From Planomonospora_B alba (GTDB lineage: Bacteria; Actinomycetota; Actinomycetes; Streptosporangiales; Streptosporangiaceae): 64,000 nt of DNA. The stretch's first letter is position 1. Each line of letters opens with the position of its first letter. The DNA lies in assembly GCF_039534085.1 (NCBI RefSeq), contig NZ_BAAAUT010000003.1:62001-126000 (forward strand), written 5' to 3'. This document shows, piece after piece, positions 17,122 through 26,013 of the stretch. Position numbers and translations under genes: made by a program. The notes below the pieces were generated by a model. The model saw only the letters and a program-made list of their open reading frames with translations. It was not told where the DNA came from and searched no databases.

Positions 17122-18609
17122 TCAGGGAACGTTTGATAGAGAAGCCCTGCTACCTGCGAGAACGAGGGCCAGGCAGGCGAGCGGCACGGCGGGCAGGACG
17201 TACCGGTAGTCGAACTCCGCGACCGCCGCCGGCATCACCAGCAGCAGTGACGCCACCGTCCACGGCAGCACCCACGCCGCGGCACCGGGGTCCCGCCCGG
17301 TCCGGGGCCCCGCCGTCTCCGCGTCGGACGCCCCCGCCGCCCCCGCCGCCCCCGCGCCCGGTGCCCGTCCGGGCCCGCGGTCCGGCCGGGCGCCCCGCCG
17401 GAGCCGCGGCAGCAGCCGCAGGCCCGCAGCCGCCGGCGGGACCAGCAGGACCACCAGCAGCACCGCGCCCGGCAGCCGGGCCACGTCCTGGTAGGCGCGC
17501 ATCCAGCCGGCGTACGGCTCGGCGATCTCGGTCCCGATCGGCCCGCGCTCGTAGCGCTCGGCGAACTCCACGCCCACCGTGGCCGGGTAGCGGCCCGGCG
17601 GCGGGGGCGTCTCGGCCGGGAACTCGTAGTAGCCGTAGATCTCCGCGTCCGGGTAGACCGGGCGGTCCCAGGTGAAGGAGCGCGACAGCTCCTTGACGAG
17701 GGAGGCCAGGTAGTCGAGCGGCTGGCTGCGCAGGGCCAGCGCGGCGAACCGCCCGGCCAGCTCGTCGTTCTCCCGGCTGAAGGTGATGCCCGGCAGCTTC
17801 ACCAGCGGGGAGTCGGCGCTCCAGATGTACTCCTGCGAGGGCGGTCGCCGCTCCGGCGGGCGGGGGTCGCACAGCACCGCCAGGTCCGCGGGCGGCTCCA
17901 TCTCCGCGCAATCGGCGAACGCCATCGTGCGCGCGTAGAGGAAGACGCCGTTCGCGCCCACGATGCCGACCCGCTGGTACGTCGCGTGGAACCACGCCCC
18001 GTAGGCCAGGACCGGCACCACGGCCGCCGCCAGCATCACGCCGGCCACCGCCGTACGGCCCCGCGCCCGGTAGAGCAGCCAGGCGGCGAAGACGGCGACC
18101 AGCGGCAGGCCGACGGTCCTGGTGAGGGCCGCCGCCGCGACCAGCAGGCCGAGCCCGCACGCCGTGCGCCGGGTGACCTCGCGGGACAGGGCGAGGCGGA
18201 CCGCCGCGACGACGAGCAGCATGAACAGGGTGTCGGAGACCAGCAGGTGCTCCAGCTCGATCTGGTAGGCGTCCAGCAGCACGGGGGCGGAGGCGAGCGC
18301 CGCCGCCCAGCCGGGCGCGCGCAGCCGCCGGGCGGCGAGGTAGACCAGCACGCCCGCCGCGAGCCCCAGCAGGTGCTGGGCGAGAGCCACCACGCCGAAG
18401 CCGTGGAACGGCTCCAGCAGCCGCAGGAACATCGGGTACCCGGCCGGACGGACCAGGTCCGGGCGCGGCTTCAGCGCCGTGACGACGTAGGTGTAGGAGT
18501 CGGGGAACCAGATCGCCGGCCGGTAGCCCAGCATCGTGACCGCCCGCAGCACGGCCCCGAGGCCCAGCAGCGCCGCGAACCACCGGTGCTCCCGCGCCCC
18601 TCCGACCAC
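17122..18609 (-). CDS. GT-C-like (family 39-type) integral membrane glycosyltransferase
   Basis: A 495-residue protein with about ten membrane segments. The first extracytoplasmic loop carries IWFPDSYTYVVTALKPRPD, with the acidic residue expected for the catalytic site of GT39/ArnT-like enzymes that use polyprenyl-phosphate sugars. It is followed by RPAGYPMFLRLLEPF, typical of actinobacterial members. A large external loop (about residues 260-400) precedes the last helices. I chose GTG 18607-18609 because of the G-rich site upstream; a TAGCGT -10 candidate lies on the minus strand about 30 bases above. It is divergent from a similar membrane protein at 18701. Acceptor unknown. Confidence 0.78.
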   Translation of the reverse strand: MVGGAREHRWFAALLGLGAVLRAVTMLGYRPAIWFPDSYTYVVTALKPRPDLVRPAGYPMFLRLLEPFHGFGVVALAQHLLGLAAGVLVYLAARRLRAPGWAAALASAPVLLDAYQIELEHLLVSDTLFMLLVVAAVRLALSREVTRRTACGLGLLVAAAALTRTVGLPLVAVFAAWLLYRARGRTAVAGVMLAAAVVPVLAYGAWFHATYQRVGIVGANGVFLYARTMAFADCAEMEPPADLAVLCDPRPPERRPPSQEYIWSADSPLVKLPGITFSRENDELAGRFAALALRSQPLDYLASLVKELSRSFTWDRPVYPDAEIYGYYEFPAETPPPPGRYPATVGVEFAERYERGPIGTEIAEPYAGWMRAYQDVARLPGAVLLVVLLVPPAAAGLRLLPRLRRGARPDRGPGRAPGAGAAGAAGASDAETAGPRTGRDPGAAAWVLPWTVASLLLVMPAAVAEFDYRYVLPAVPLACLALVLAGSRASLSNVP

Positions 18610-18700
18610 CCGCCGCCCCCCTTCGCGTGTTGCGCGTACGCTATCGGCTCCGGCGGGCCGGGGCCGTACCGGCGCCTCGCCACCACCCTTCGGGAGGATC

Positions 18701-20941
18701 ATGAGGAGCACCTGGCCGGGACGCGCGCGCGGGCCCTCGGCGGGCGGGGTGCTCGCCGCGGTCTCGGCGGCACCCGCGCTCGTGCTGGCCGGCTGGCTGC
18801 TGGCCGGGCTCCCGCTGCTCCTACTCGGCTGGTTCCGGCCGCCGGTCGCGGTGCCGCTCGGCCTGGCCGCGGCCGCGCTGCTGTGCCGGTACGGCCTGCG
18901 CGGCCTGCCCGGCGCCGGGGCCGCGGGCACGCCGCAGGGCGCGGCCGGAGCCGGGACGGCGCCCGCGATCGCGGGAGCGACCGCGTGGCAGGTGGCCGGG
19001 GTGCTCGCCGCCGCGGCGGGCTCGGGGCTGTTCAACCTGCTGCTCCACAGCGAGCAGCTGATCGTCCGGCGCGACCCGGCGACCTACGCGCAGTACGCGG
19101 TCTGGCTGGCGGAGCACGGCTCGCTGCCGATCCCGTACGGCGAGGCGGCCTTCGGCGGGCCGGACCCGGCGCTCCGCTTCGGCAGCGTCGGCTTCTTCGA
19201 CCACGGCGGCGCGGTCGTGCCGCAGTTCATGCCGGGCCCGCCGCTGGTCTACGCGCTGGGTCACTGGCTGGGCGGCCTGGCCGGGCTGCTGCTGGCCCCG
19301 CCGGTGCTGGGCGCGCTGGCCGTGCTCGTCCTCGCCGGGACCGTCGCCCGGCTGGCCGGGGCCCGGTGGGCGGTGCTCGCCGCGCCGGTGCTCGCCGTGT
19401 GCATGCCGGTGCTGTACACCTCGCGGACGACCTTCAGCGAGATCCTCTCGCTGATCCTGCTCTTCGGCGGGCTCTGCCTGCTGCTGGACGCGCGCTCCCG
19501 GCTCCGTGCGGCCCCGCCCGGAAGCGGCGGGGCGGGGCAGCCCGGGAGCGGGCGGGCGGCGGTGGCCGGGGCGTTCCTGGCCGGGCTGGTGCTCGGCCTG
19601 GCCGTGCTGGTCAGGATCGACGGGCTGCGGGACGTGCTGCCCGTGCTGGCCTACGCGGGAGCGCTGATCGCCCTGCGCCGGGCGGGCGCGGCCGCCGGTT
19701 CCGGGGGCCCGGCGGCGGGGGAGCCCGCGGCAGGGGAGGCGGGCACGGCCGGGGGCCGCCCGGACGGGCGGCTGGGGGCGCCGCTGCTCGGCGGGCTGCT
19801 GGCCGGATCGGGCCTGGGCTTCGCCGCCGCGTTCCTGCTCGCCGAGCCGTACCTGGAGTATCTGTCGGGCTCGTGGCGGCCCCTGCTGGCCGTCTGCGCG
19901 GCCGTGCTGGCGCTCGCACTGGCCGCCGCCGCGCTCGGGCCCCGCCTGGCGGGGCCGCTGCGCCGCCTCGCGCGCGTCCGGCGGCTGCCGGAGGCCGCGG
20001 CCGGGCTGGTCGTCGCCGTGATGGCTGCCTTCGCGCTGCGGCCCCGGCTGCAGACCGTGACCCGGGTGCCCGCCACCCCCGAGGACCGGACGACCGCGGA
20101 CTTCATCGCCAAGACCCAGGCGGCCAACGGGCTGGCCGCCGACGGGACCCGGCTCTACTACGAGGACTCGCTGCACTGGGTCGCCTGGTACCTCGGGGTC
20201 CCGGCCGTGCTGCTCGCCACGCTGGCCGCCGCCGTGCTGGCCCACCGGCTCGTGCGGGGGCGGGCGCCCGAGTGGCTGCTCCCGCTGACGGTCGTCGGCT
20301 GGACCACGGTCACCACGCTCTACCGCCCGGCCATCACCCCCGACCACCCGTGGGCCGCCCGGAGGCTCGTCCCCGTCGTGCTGCCCGGCCTGGTCCTGCT
20401 CGCCGTCTGGGGCCTGCGCTGGGTGCTGCGCCGGGCCCGGGAGCGGGGGTACGGCCCGGCCGCGCGGAAGGGCATCGCCGTCGCCGGCGTCCTGCTGCTG
20501 GTGGTGCCGGGCGCGGTCACCTCCATCGGGACGGCCTTCACCCCGGTCGGCCGGGGGGAGCGCGCGGCGGTCGAGGCGATGTGCGCGGCGCTGCCGGACG
20601 GCGCCGCGGTGCTGGTCGTGGAGCGGGTCACCGCCGACCGCTTCACCCAGCTCGTGCGGGGGGTGTGCGGGGTGCCCGCGGCCGAGGTGGCGCAGGTGCC
20701 CGGCACGGACCTGGCGTCCCCGGCCGACGTGGCCCGGCTGACCGGCCGCGTCCGGGCGGCCGGCCGCGTCCCGGTGCTGCTCGCCGCCGAGGCCGGGCAG
20801 GTCGCGCCGTACGGCACGCCCGTCCAGGTCATGCGGCTGCGCACCCGCCAGGACGAGCGCTCCCTCACCGAGGCCCCGGACGGCACCTGGTCGCTCGCGG
20901 TCGACGTCTGGATGGCGGTTCCCCGGAACGGTTCGGCATAG
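18701..20941 (+). CDS. Large GT-C-like membrane protein
   Basis: A 746-residue polytopic protein with twelve or more hydrophobic segments. The first extracytoplasmic loop has VRRDPATYAQYAVWLAEHGSLPIP, an acidic D-P-x-x-Y pattern seen in actinobacterial GT39-like proteins. The C-terminal part includes a soluble segment of about 130 residues. ATG 18701 follows GGGAGG at good spacing, and a TACGCT -10 candidate lies about 55 bases upstream. Eight bases after its stop begins the FtsX-ECD-like gene, so these are probably one transcript. Enzyme activity is inferred only from the family resemblance. Confidence 0.75.
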   Translation: MRSTWPGRARGPSAGGVLAAVSAAPALVLAGWLLAGLPLLLLGWFRPPVAVPLGLAAAALLCRYGLRGLPGAGAAGTPQGAAGAGTAPAIAGATAWQVAGVLAAAAGSGLFNLLLHSEQLIVRRDPATYAQYAVWLAEHGSLPIPYGEAAFGGPDPALRFGSVGFFDHGGAVVPQFMPGPPLVYALGHWLGGLAGLLLAPPVLGALAVLVLAGTVARLAGARWAVLAAPVLAVCMPVLYTSRTTFSEILSLILLFGGLCLLLDARSRLRAAPPGSGGAGQPGSGRAAVAGAFLAGLVLGLAVLVRIDGLRDVLPVLAYAGALIALRRAGAAAGSGGPAAGEPAAGEAGTAGGRPDGRLGAPLLGGLLAGSGLGFAAAFLLAEPYLEYLSGSWRPLLAVCAAVLALALAAAALGPRLAGPLRRLARVRRLPEAAAGLVVAVMAAFALRPRLQTVTRVPATPEDRTTADFIAKTQAANGLAADGTRLYYEDSLHWVAWYLGVPAVLLATLAAAVLAHRLVRGRAPEWLLPLTVVGWTTVTTLYRPAITPDHPWAARRLVPVVLPGLVLLAVWGLRWVLRRARERGYGPAARKGIAVAGVLLLVVPGAVTSIGTAFTPVGRGERAAVEAMCAALPDGAAVLVVERVTADRFTQLVRGVCGVPAAEVAQVPGTDLASPADVARLTGRVRAAGRVPVLLAAEAGQVAPYGTPVQVMRLRTRQDERSLTEAPDGTWSLAVDVWMAVPRNGSA

Positions 20942-20949
20942 TTTCCTGG

Positions 20950-21903
20950 ATGTCAGGTCATGAGGAGCTTTCCTTCGGCGGTGGGGATCCGGACCGGGAG
21001 CCGTGGCTGGAGGCCCGGCTGCGAACGGTCCGGGAGCGGTCGGCGGCGTGCCGGGAATGGGCGAGAGCACACGTCCGGGTGCTGACCGTCTGCGCCGTGG
21101 TGCCGGCGGTGCTGGGGGCGGCCGGGTTCGGGGGCCTGTATCTGTACGAGCGCTCCCGCGAGCCGCTGCCCCCGCCCGACGCGCCGCTCCCCGCCCAGCT
21201 GCGGTTCGTGGTCTACCCGTGCGGCAGGATGATGGGGGCGAACTGCTCCGGGGGCGGAGACGCGGAGGCCAACGCCCGGGTGGTCGCGGAGCGCATGCGG
21301 TCCATGCCCGAACTGGCCGAGGTCGTCCCCGTGAGCGAGGAGGAGAGCCGCCGGGAGGTGCTGGCCTACTACGCGGACGCGGGCGAGGAGCTCCCGCAGG
21401 GCATGGGGGCCGGTCACCCCGTCGTCAGGGCCCGGCTCCACCGCGGCGGTGACTTCGCCGAAGTGGCCCGGCGGCTGAGGGGGATGCCCGAGGTCGAGAC
21501 GGTGTACCGCGAGCTCTCGGACTTCTGGGCGGGCAAGGCCGACCTCGCCGTCCGCCTGTGCGGGAAGGCGATGGAGTGGCAGCACTGGGACCGGTGCGCG
21601 GAGAACCGGTCCGGCGGGGCGGAGCACCCCACCACCGCGGAGGAGAAGGAGGCGATCCTCGACCGGATCTGGGACCTGCCCGGGGCGGAGACGGTCTACC
21701 TGCAGAGCCGCGAGGACAGCATCCGGCTGGACCGCCACTACTACCCGGAGGAGCCGTCTTCCAGCCGGATGTTCCGGTGGGACAGGGCGGTGGAGACCTT
21801 CTACGTGAAGCTCTCCGACCCGGCCGCCTTCCCCGCCGCCGCCAGGGCGCTGAAGTCCCTGCCCGGCGTCGGCTGGGTGAGCCGCGTCGGCTCGGACGGC
21901 TAG
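20950..21903 (+). CDS. Membrane-anchored protein with two FtsX extracellular-domain-like modules
   Basis: A 317-residue protein with one membrane anchor (about 41-66, VRVLTVCAVVPAVLGAAGFG) and no FtsX permease core. Residues about 83-180 and 186-315 each resemble the extracellular domain of actinobacterial FtsX. Each module has a Cys pair near its start, a P-x-x-E-x-V or similar 'PxVxxV' strand, a acidic S-R/E segment, and a closing 'PGV/PEVxxV' strand (MPEVETVYRE and LPGVGWVSRV). In mycobacterial FtsX this domain controls the hydrolase RipC. A stand-alone tandem version could regulate peptidoglycan hydrolases; that is inference. It follows the GT-C-like gene by eight bases and precedes a broken paralog. 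Confidence 0.75.
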   Translation: MSGHEELSFGGGDPDREPWLEARLRTVRERSAACREWARAHVRVLTVCAVVPAVLGAAGFGGLYLYERSREPLPPPDAPLPAQLRFVVYPCGRMMGANCSGGGDAEANARVVAERMRSMPELAEVVPVSEEESRREVLAYYADAGEELPQGMGAGHPVVRARLHRGGDFAEVARRLRGMPEVETVYRELSDFWAGKADLAVRLCGKAMEWQHWDRCAENRSGGAEHPTTAEEKEAILDRIWDLPGAETVYLQSREDSIRLDRHYYPEEPSSSRMFRWDRAVETFYVKLSDPAAFPAAARALKSLPGVGWVSRVGSDG

Positions 21904-21943
21904 CGGCTTGCCAGGGAACCGGAAGATCGACATAGTCGGGCGG

Positions 21944-22859
21944 GTGGAGTCCGAGAAGCCGTCCCCCGCACGTCCGTTCCGCGCGTCCCGCGCGGGTGCC
22001 CGGCGTGGGCTGTTCGCCGCGGCCGTCACCGCCGCCGCCTTCGCGTTCCCCTCCGCGACACCGGCCGGGGCCGAGGAGCCGTCCTCCGGTGGAACGCGAG
22101 CCCAGGCGACTGCGGCGGCGGACGGCCCCTGGGCCGGCGGGCGGAAGGTCTTCCCGCCGCCGGACGGCCCCTGGCCGCAGGAGGCGGAGTTCAGCGCCTT
22201 CCTGTGCCGTGCGGGTGACGGTGAATGGCACAGACGATGCGGCAAGCGAGGGGTCACCCCGAGGCAGCGGCGTGCGCTCCAGGCGAAGCTGGAGGCGATG
22301 CCCGAGGTGAAGGAGGTGGAGTTCGAGTCCCGAGAGGAGGCGTGGCAGAACTTCAGGGAGAGCAGCAAGGGTGATGCGGATCTGATCTCGGCGGTGCTTT
22401 TCGAGGACATGCCGGAATCGTTCCGGGGCACGCTCCACCGGCGGGCCGACGCCGAGCGGTTCGAGGCCGCGCTCGGCAAGCTGCCGCAGTTCACCAACGT
22501 CCTTGTCGTCGGAGGCCGGTTCTGGGAGGGCAAGGCGGACGTCGAGATCACACTGTGCGGCCGACGGCTCCCCTACGAGAGCCCGTGCGCCGAGCGCGGG
22601 CCCGCCACGCGGCGGGAGAAGGAAGGCGATCGAGGCCAGGTTGGTCGCCATGCGCGAGGTCGAGCAGATCTACTTCGAGGACGCCGCGCACGCCGGGCGG
22701 GTGCTCGACTTCTTCCTGATGCGCAAGAGCTCAAAGAATTCAGCCGAATTGGAGTCCTACTACGTCAGGCTGGTGGATCCCCGCCACGCGCACACGGTGA
22801 TCGGAGCGGTCGAGGGCATGCCGGGCGTGGCCGAGGCGGCTCCCGTCGTCACCCGGTGA
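21944..22859 (+). pseudogene. Frameshifted paralog with FtsX extracellular-domain-like modules
   Basis: The first frame encodes a signal-like N-terminus (RRGLFAAAVTAAAFAFPSATPAGA) and a clear FtsX-ECD module (AFLCRAGDGEWHRRCGK, then MPEVKEVEFESREEAW and MPESFRGTL). A second module starts, but the frame is lost at about 22619-22625. The continuation is in the next frame (KAIEARLVAMREVEQIYFED, then GMPGVAEAAPVV) up to the TGA at 22857-22859. Alignment with the intact neighbour (EEKEAILDRIWDLPGAETVY) shows that one surplus base near GAAGGAAGG explains the break. It is either a recent pseudogene or a sequencing error. The start is GTG 21944 or TTG 21908. Confidence 0.75.
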
Positions 22860-22916
22860 TCCGCGCCGGAGCGGCCCGAAGCGGGTGATGTGAGTCCGGG
22901 CCACGGTGTCAGGGAG

Positions 22917-22922
22917 TATCCT
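22917..22922 (+). promoter_or_regulatory. -10 element for leaderless GT2 mRNA
   Basis: TATCCT matches TANNNT and ends eight bases before GTG 22931, placing the likely transcription start at or within one or two bases of the start codon. Confidence 0.5.
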
Positions 22923-22930
22923 CGCCGGTC

Positions 22931-23860
22931 GTGAGCACGCCCGAGACCCCCGAGAGTGGACCAGCTGTGGACGCAACGCCGTACGTCACGATCGTCCTGC
23001 CCTGCTACAACGAGCAGGACCACGTCATCGACGAGGTCGAGCGCATCTGCCGGGCCATGGACGGCAGCGGCTACACCTACGAGCTGGTGGCCGTGGACGA
23101 CTGCTCCACCGACCAGACCCTGGCCCGGCTCCAGGAGGCCGCGCCGCGGTTCCCGAACATGCGGATCCGGGCCTTCCACCGCAACGGCGGGTCGGGCACG
23201 GTCCGCCGGATCGGCACGCAGGAGGCGCGCGGCGAGATCGTCGTGTGGACCGACGCGGACATGACCTACCCGAACGAGCGCATCCCCGAGCTCGTGCGGA
23301 TCCTGGAGAAGGACGCGACCGTCGACCAGGTCGTGGGCGCGCGCACCACCGAGGAGGGCTCGCACAAGTTCCTGCGGGTCCCGGCCAAGTGGTTCATCCG
23401 CAAGGTCGCCGAGCTGCTGGCCGGGCAGAAGATCCCCGACCTCAACTCGGGGCTGCGGGCCTTCCGCAAGTCGGTGGCCCGGCCCTACCTGCGGCTGCTG
23501 CCCCCCGGGTTCTCCTGCGTCACGACGATCACGCTGTCGTTCCTGTCGAACCAGCACGACATCTACTACCTGCCGATCGAGTACAGCAAGCGGGCGGGCA
23601 AGTCGAAGTTCGGCTTCGTCTCCGACGCCTACCGCTACATCCTGCAGGTGCTGCGGATGGTGATGTACTTCAACCCGCTCAAGGTGCTCATGCCCCCGGC
23701 GATCTGGCTGGTCGGCATCGGCATCGCGAAGGGGGTCTACGACAACGTCAAGACCCCGTTCTACCTGGCCAACAACACCATCATCATCTTCGTGACCGGG
23801 CTGCTGATCGGCTCGCTGGCGCTGCTGGCCGACCTGATCGTGCGCTCCCGGAGCGAGTAG
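22931..23860 (+). CDS. Polyprenyl-phosphate-sugar-type GT2 glycosyltransferase
   Basis: A 309-residue protein with the DPM1/GtrB-like layout. The catalytic GT-A domain has VTIVLPCYNEQDHV, the metal-binding VWTDADMTYP and the acceptor region LNSGLRAFRK. Two C-terminal hydrophobic helices follow. Such enzymes load a sugar onto polyprenyl phosphate on the cytoplasmic face, providing donors for GT-C enzymes like those at 17122 and 18701. GTG 22931 has no Shine-Dalgarno site, but TATCCT (22917-22922) ends eight bases upstream, suggesting a leaderless or near-leaderless mRNA. A GT4 gene follows after two bases. Confidence 0.88.
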   Translation: MSTPETPESGPAVDATPYVTIVLPCYNEQDHVIDEVERICRAMDGSGYTYELVAVDDCSTDQTLARLQEAAPRFPNMRIRAFHRNGGSGTVRRIGTQEARGEIVVWTDADMTYPNERIPELVRILEKDATVDQVVGARTTEEGSHKFLRVPAKWFIRKVAELLAGQKIPDLNSGLRAFRKSVARPYLRLLPPGFSCVTTITLSFLSNQHDIYYLPIEYSKRAGKSKFGFVSDAYRYILQVLRMVMYFNPLKVLMPPAIWLVGIGIAKGVYDNVKTPFYLANNTIIIFVTGLLIGSLALLADLIVRSRSE

Positions 23861-23862
23861 GC

Positions 23863-24972
23863 ATGCGGATCGCGATCGTCGGGCCGACCTACCCGTACAA
23901 GGGCGGCGGGGCCGCGCACACCACCGAGCTGGCCCACCGCCTTTCGGCCGCCGGGCACGAGGTGGTGATCGAGTCGTGGCGGGCGCAGTACCCGTCGTTC
24001 CTGTACCCGGGGCGGCAGACCGCCGACAGCCCCGACGGCGAGCCGTTCGGGAACGTCCGCAGGCTCCTCGACTGGCGCCGCCCGGACGGCTGGCTCGCCT
24101 GCGGGCGGCGGCTGCGCTCGGCCGACCTGGTGGTCCTGGCCGTGCTCAGCCCGGTCCAGGTCCCGCCCTACCTCGGCATCCTGTACGGCCTGCGCCGCCG
24201 GACGAAGGTCGTGGCGCTGTGCCACAACGTGCTGCCGCACGAGCGCAAGCCGTACGACGTGCCGCTGATGCGGGCGCTGCTGCGGCGGGCGGACGGGGTC
24301 CTGGCGCACTCGCGGGCGCAGGCGGACCTGGCCCGCGGCCTCGCCCCGGTGCCGGTGACGGTGGCGCAGATGGCGCCGCACCTGCCGGTGAAGGCGCAGC
24401 GCAGGGCCGCGGAGGCCCGCCTGCACCGGCGGCTGCTGTTCTTCGGGCTGGTCCGGCCGTACAAGGGGCTGGACGTGCTGATCCGCGCGCTGCCCGACGG
24501 CGTCGCGCTCCGCGTGGCGGGCGAGTTCTGGGGCGGGCAGGCCGAGACGGAGGCGCTCGTCGCCGAGCTGGGACTCGCCGACCGGGTGGAGCTGCGCCCG
24601 GGCTACGTGGCCGCCGAGGACGTGCCCGGTCTCTTCGCGGACGTGGACGCGCTGGTCCTGCCGTACCGCAGCGGTACGGCCAGCCAGCAGGTCTGGCTCG
24701 GCCACGAGCAGGGCGTGCCGGTGATCGCGACCCGGGTGGGCACGCTCGGCGACCACGTCACCGACGGGGTGGACGGGCTGCTGGCCGAGCCGGGCTCGGT
24801 GGACTCGCTCCGCGAGGTCCTGATCCGGTTCTACGCGCCGGGCGAGCCGGAGCGGCTGCGCGCCGGGGTGAAGGCCGTGGACCCGGAGCCCTACTGGGCG
24901 GCGTACGTCGAGGCGCTGGTCTCGGCGGCCTCCCCGCCGCCGGGGCCCTCGGCGCCTCCGGCCGGGGGCTGA
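23863..24972 (+). CDS. Family 4 glycosyltransferase
   Basis: A 369-residue GT-B enzyme. The N-terminal domain opens MRIAIVGPTYPYKGGGAAHTT. The donor domain has LLFFGLVRPYKGLDVLIRAL, VLPYRSGTASQQVWLGHEQGVPVIAT and GVDGLLAEPGS. Two bases separate it from the GT2 gene upstream, so the two are co-transcribed and probably act on the same lipid-linked glycan. Its last 82 bases overlap the 3' end of the convergent flippase-like gene at 24891-25913. Confidence 0.88.
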   Translation: MRIAIVGPTYPYKGGGAAHTTELAHRLSAAGHEVVIESWRAQYPSFLYPGRQTADSPDGEPFGNVRRLLDWRRPDGWLACGRRLRSADLVVLAVLSPVQVPPYLGILYGLRRRTKVVALCHNVLPHERKPYDVPLMRALLRRADGVLAHSRAQADLARGLAPVPVTVAQMAPHLPVKAQRRAAEARLHRRLLFFGLVRPYKGLDVLIRALPDGVALRVAGEFWGGQAETEALVAELGLADRVELRPGYVAAEDVPGLFADVDALVLPYRSGTASQQVWLGHEQGVPVIATRVGTLGDHVTDGVDGLLAEPGSVDSLREVLIRFYAPGEPERLRAGVKAVDPEPYWAAYVEALVSAASPPPGPSAPPAGG

Positions 24973-25913
24973 GCCCGGCGGCCGAGCAGCCAGCCGATCC
25001 CGGCCCAGGCCACGTCGCAGGCGGTGAAGGCCAGCCGGGAGACGACGGCGACGACGAGGGCGGCGCCGGTGGCGGCCTCGGCGCCCGGCGCGCCGGCCGC
25101 GGCGATCGGCGCGGTGAGCACCAGGACCATCGCGCCCTCGCGCACGCCCACGCCCGCCGGGACGAACGCGGCGAGCAGGCCGGTGGCCCAGGCGAAGGCG
25201 TAGGCCCCGGCGCCGACCGGGTAGAGCGAGAAGTCGCCGGTCAGGTCGCCGAGGACCAGCCAGGTGTGCAGGCCGTACAGCAGCCAGCCGGCGAGCGTCC
25301 AGGCGACGCAGGAGACCAGGGCGCGGCCGGGCAGGACCTGGTCGACGACGTCCCGGCGGGCGAGCCGCAGCACGAGGTTCAGGCCCCAGGCGAGCACCTT
25401 CGGGTGCAGGCAGACGATGATCACCGGGATGATCAGGGCGAGGTACCACATGCGCCCGGCCACCTCGCCCGCGGTGAACGGCAGCGTGGCGGCGGCCAGG
25501 CCGACCGCGCAGCCCAGGGAGATCACCAGGGCGATGGAGGTGCCGCTGAAGGTGCGCCGGGGCGGGCAGCCGTGGTCGCGGCCCAGCTCCATCATCGCGG
25601 CGTAGGCCCAGACCGAGCCGGGGACGTACTTGCCGAGCTGGCCGACGAAGAGCACCCGGGCGGCCACGGGCAGGGGCAGGGGCGAGCCGAGACCGGCGAT
25701 CACCCGCTGCCAGGCGACCATCATGCAGCCCGCCCCGGCCATCACCGCGGCGACCGCTCCGGCGACCGACCACCAGGAGAGCCTGCCGAGCGCGGAGACG
25801 GTCCCGTCCCAGTTCCTGGCCAGGCCGTAGCCGACGAAGGCCAGGGCGACCAGGGCCAGCAGGATCCGGAGCAGGCGGCTCGCGCGCAGGCGGCCGAGCA
25901 GACGGCTGAGCAT
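24891..25913 (-). CDS. UPF0104/LPG-synthase-TM-type flippase-like membrane protein
   Basis: A 340-residue protein with about eight membrane helices, of the family named for the transmembrane part of lysylphosphatidylglycerol synthase. Conserved pieces include FVGQLGKYVPGSVWAY and the ending FVPAGVGVREGAM. Relatives such as AglD-type proteins are suspected to move or process lipid-linked sugars. It is a paralog of the protein at 26865-27932: both share the VGQLGKY.PG.VW signature and the VPAG.GVRE.AM block. The ATG at 25911-25913 is supported by a TACTCT -10 element six bases upstream (leaderless); GTG 25919 is less likely. Confidence 0.82.
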   Translation of the reverse strand: MLSRLLGRLRASRLLRILLALVALAFVGYGLARNWDGTVSALGRLSWWSVAGAVAAVMAGAGCMMVAWQRVIAGLGSPLPLPVAARVLFVGQLGKYVPGSVWAYAAMMELGRDHGCPPRRTFSGTSIALVISLGCAVGLAAATLPFTAGEVAGRMWYLALIIPVIIVCLHPKVLAWGLNLVLRLARRDVVDQVLPGRALVSCVAWTLAGWLLYGLHTWLVLGDLTGDFSLYPVGAGAYAFAWATGLLAAFVPAGVGVREGAMVLVLTAPIAAAGAPGAEAATGAALVVAVVSRLAFTACDVAWAGIGWLLGRRAQPPAGGAEGPGGGEAAETSASTYAAQ

Positions 25914-25919
25914 CCGCAC

Positions 25920-25925
25920 AGAGTA
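25920..25925 (-). promoter_or_regulatory. -10 element for leaderless flippase-like gene
   Basis: On the minus strand TACTCT is followed by six bases and the ATG at 25913, with no Shine-Dalgarno sequence. Confidence 0.5.
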
Positions 25926-26013
25926 CGACGTGGGGGTTACCCGGCGGTAGGGTCGCGCCGCGCCGGTAGCCTGGAGCACCGCGCGCGAGAGTGGGCGACG
26001 AGGAGCGGAGCGG

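Noticed and set aside
18821..21070. A 749-codon minus-strand frame
   Set aside because: Antisense shadow of the membrane protein at 18701-20941; composition is His/Gln/Arg-rich with no recognisable domain.
17986..21903. A 1305-codon open frame on the plus strand through the two GT-C-like genes
   Set aside because: It runs antisense to one gene and out of frame with another, with Arg/Ala/Gly-rich composition. Only its last part (20950-21903) is a real gene.
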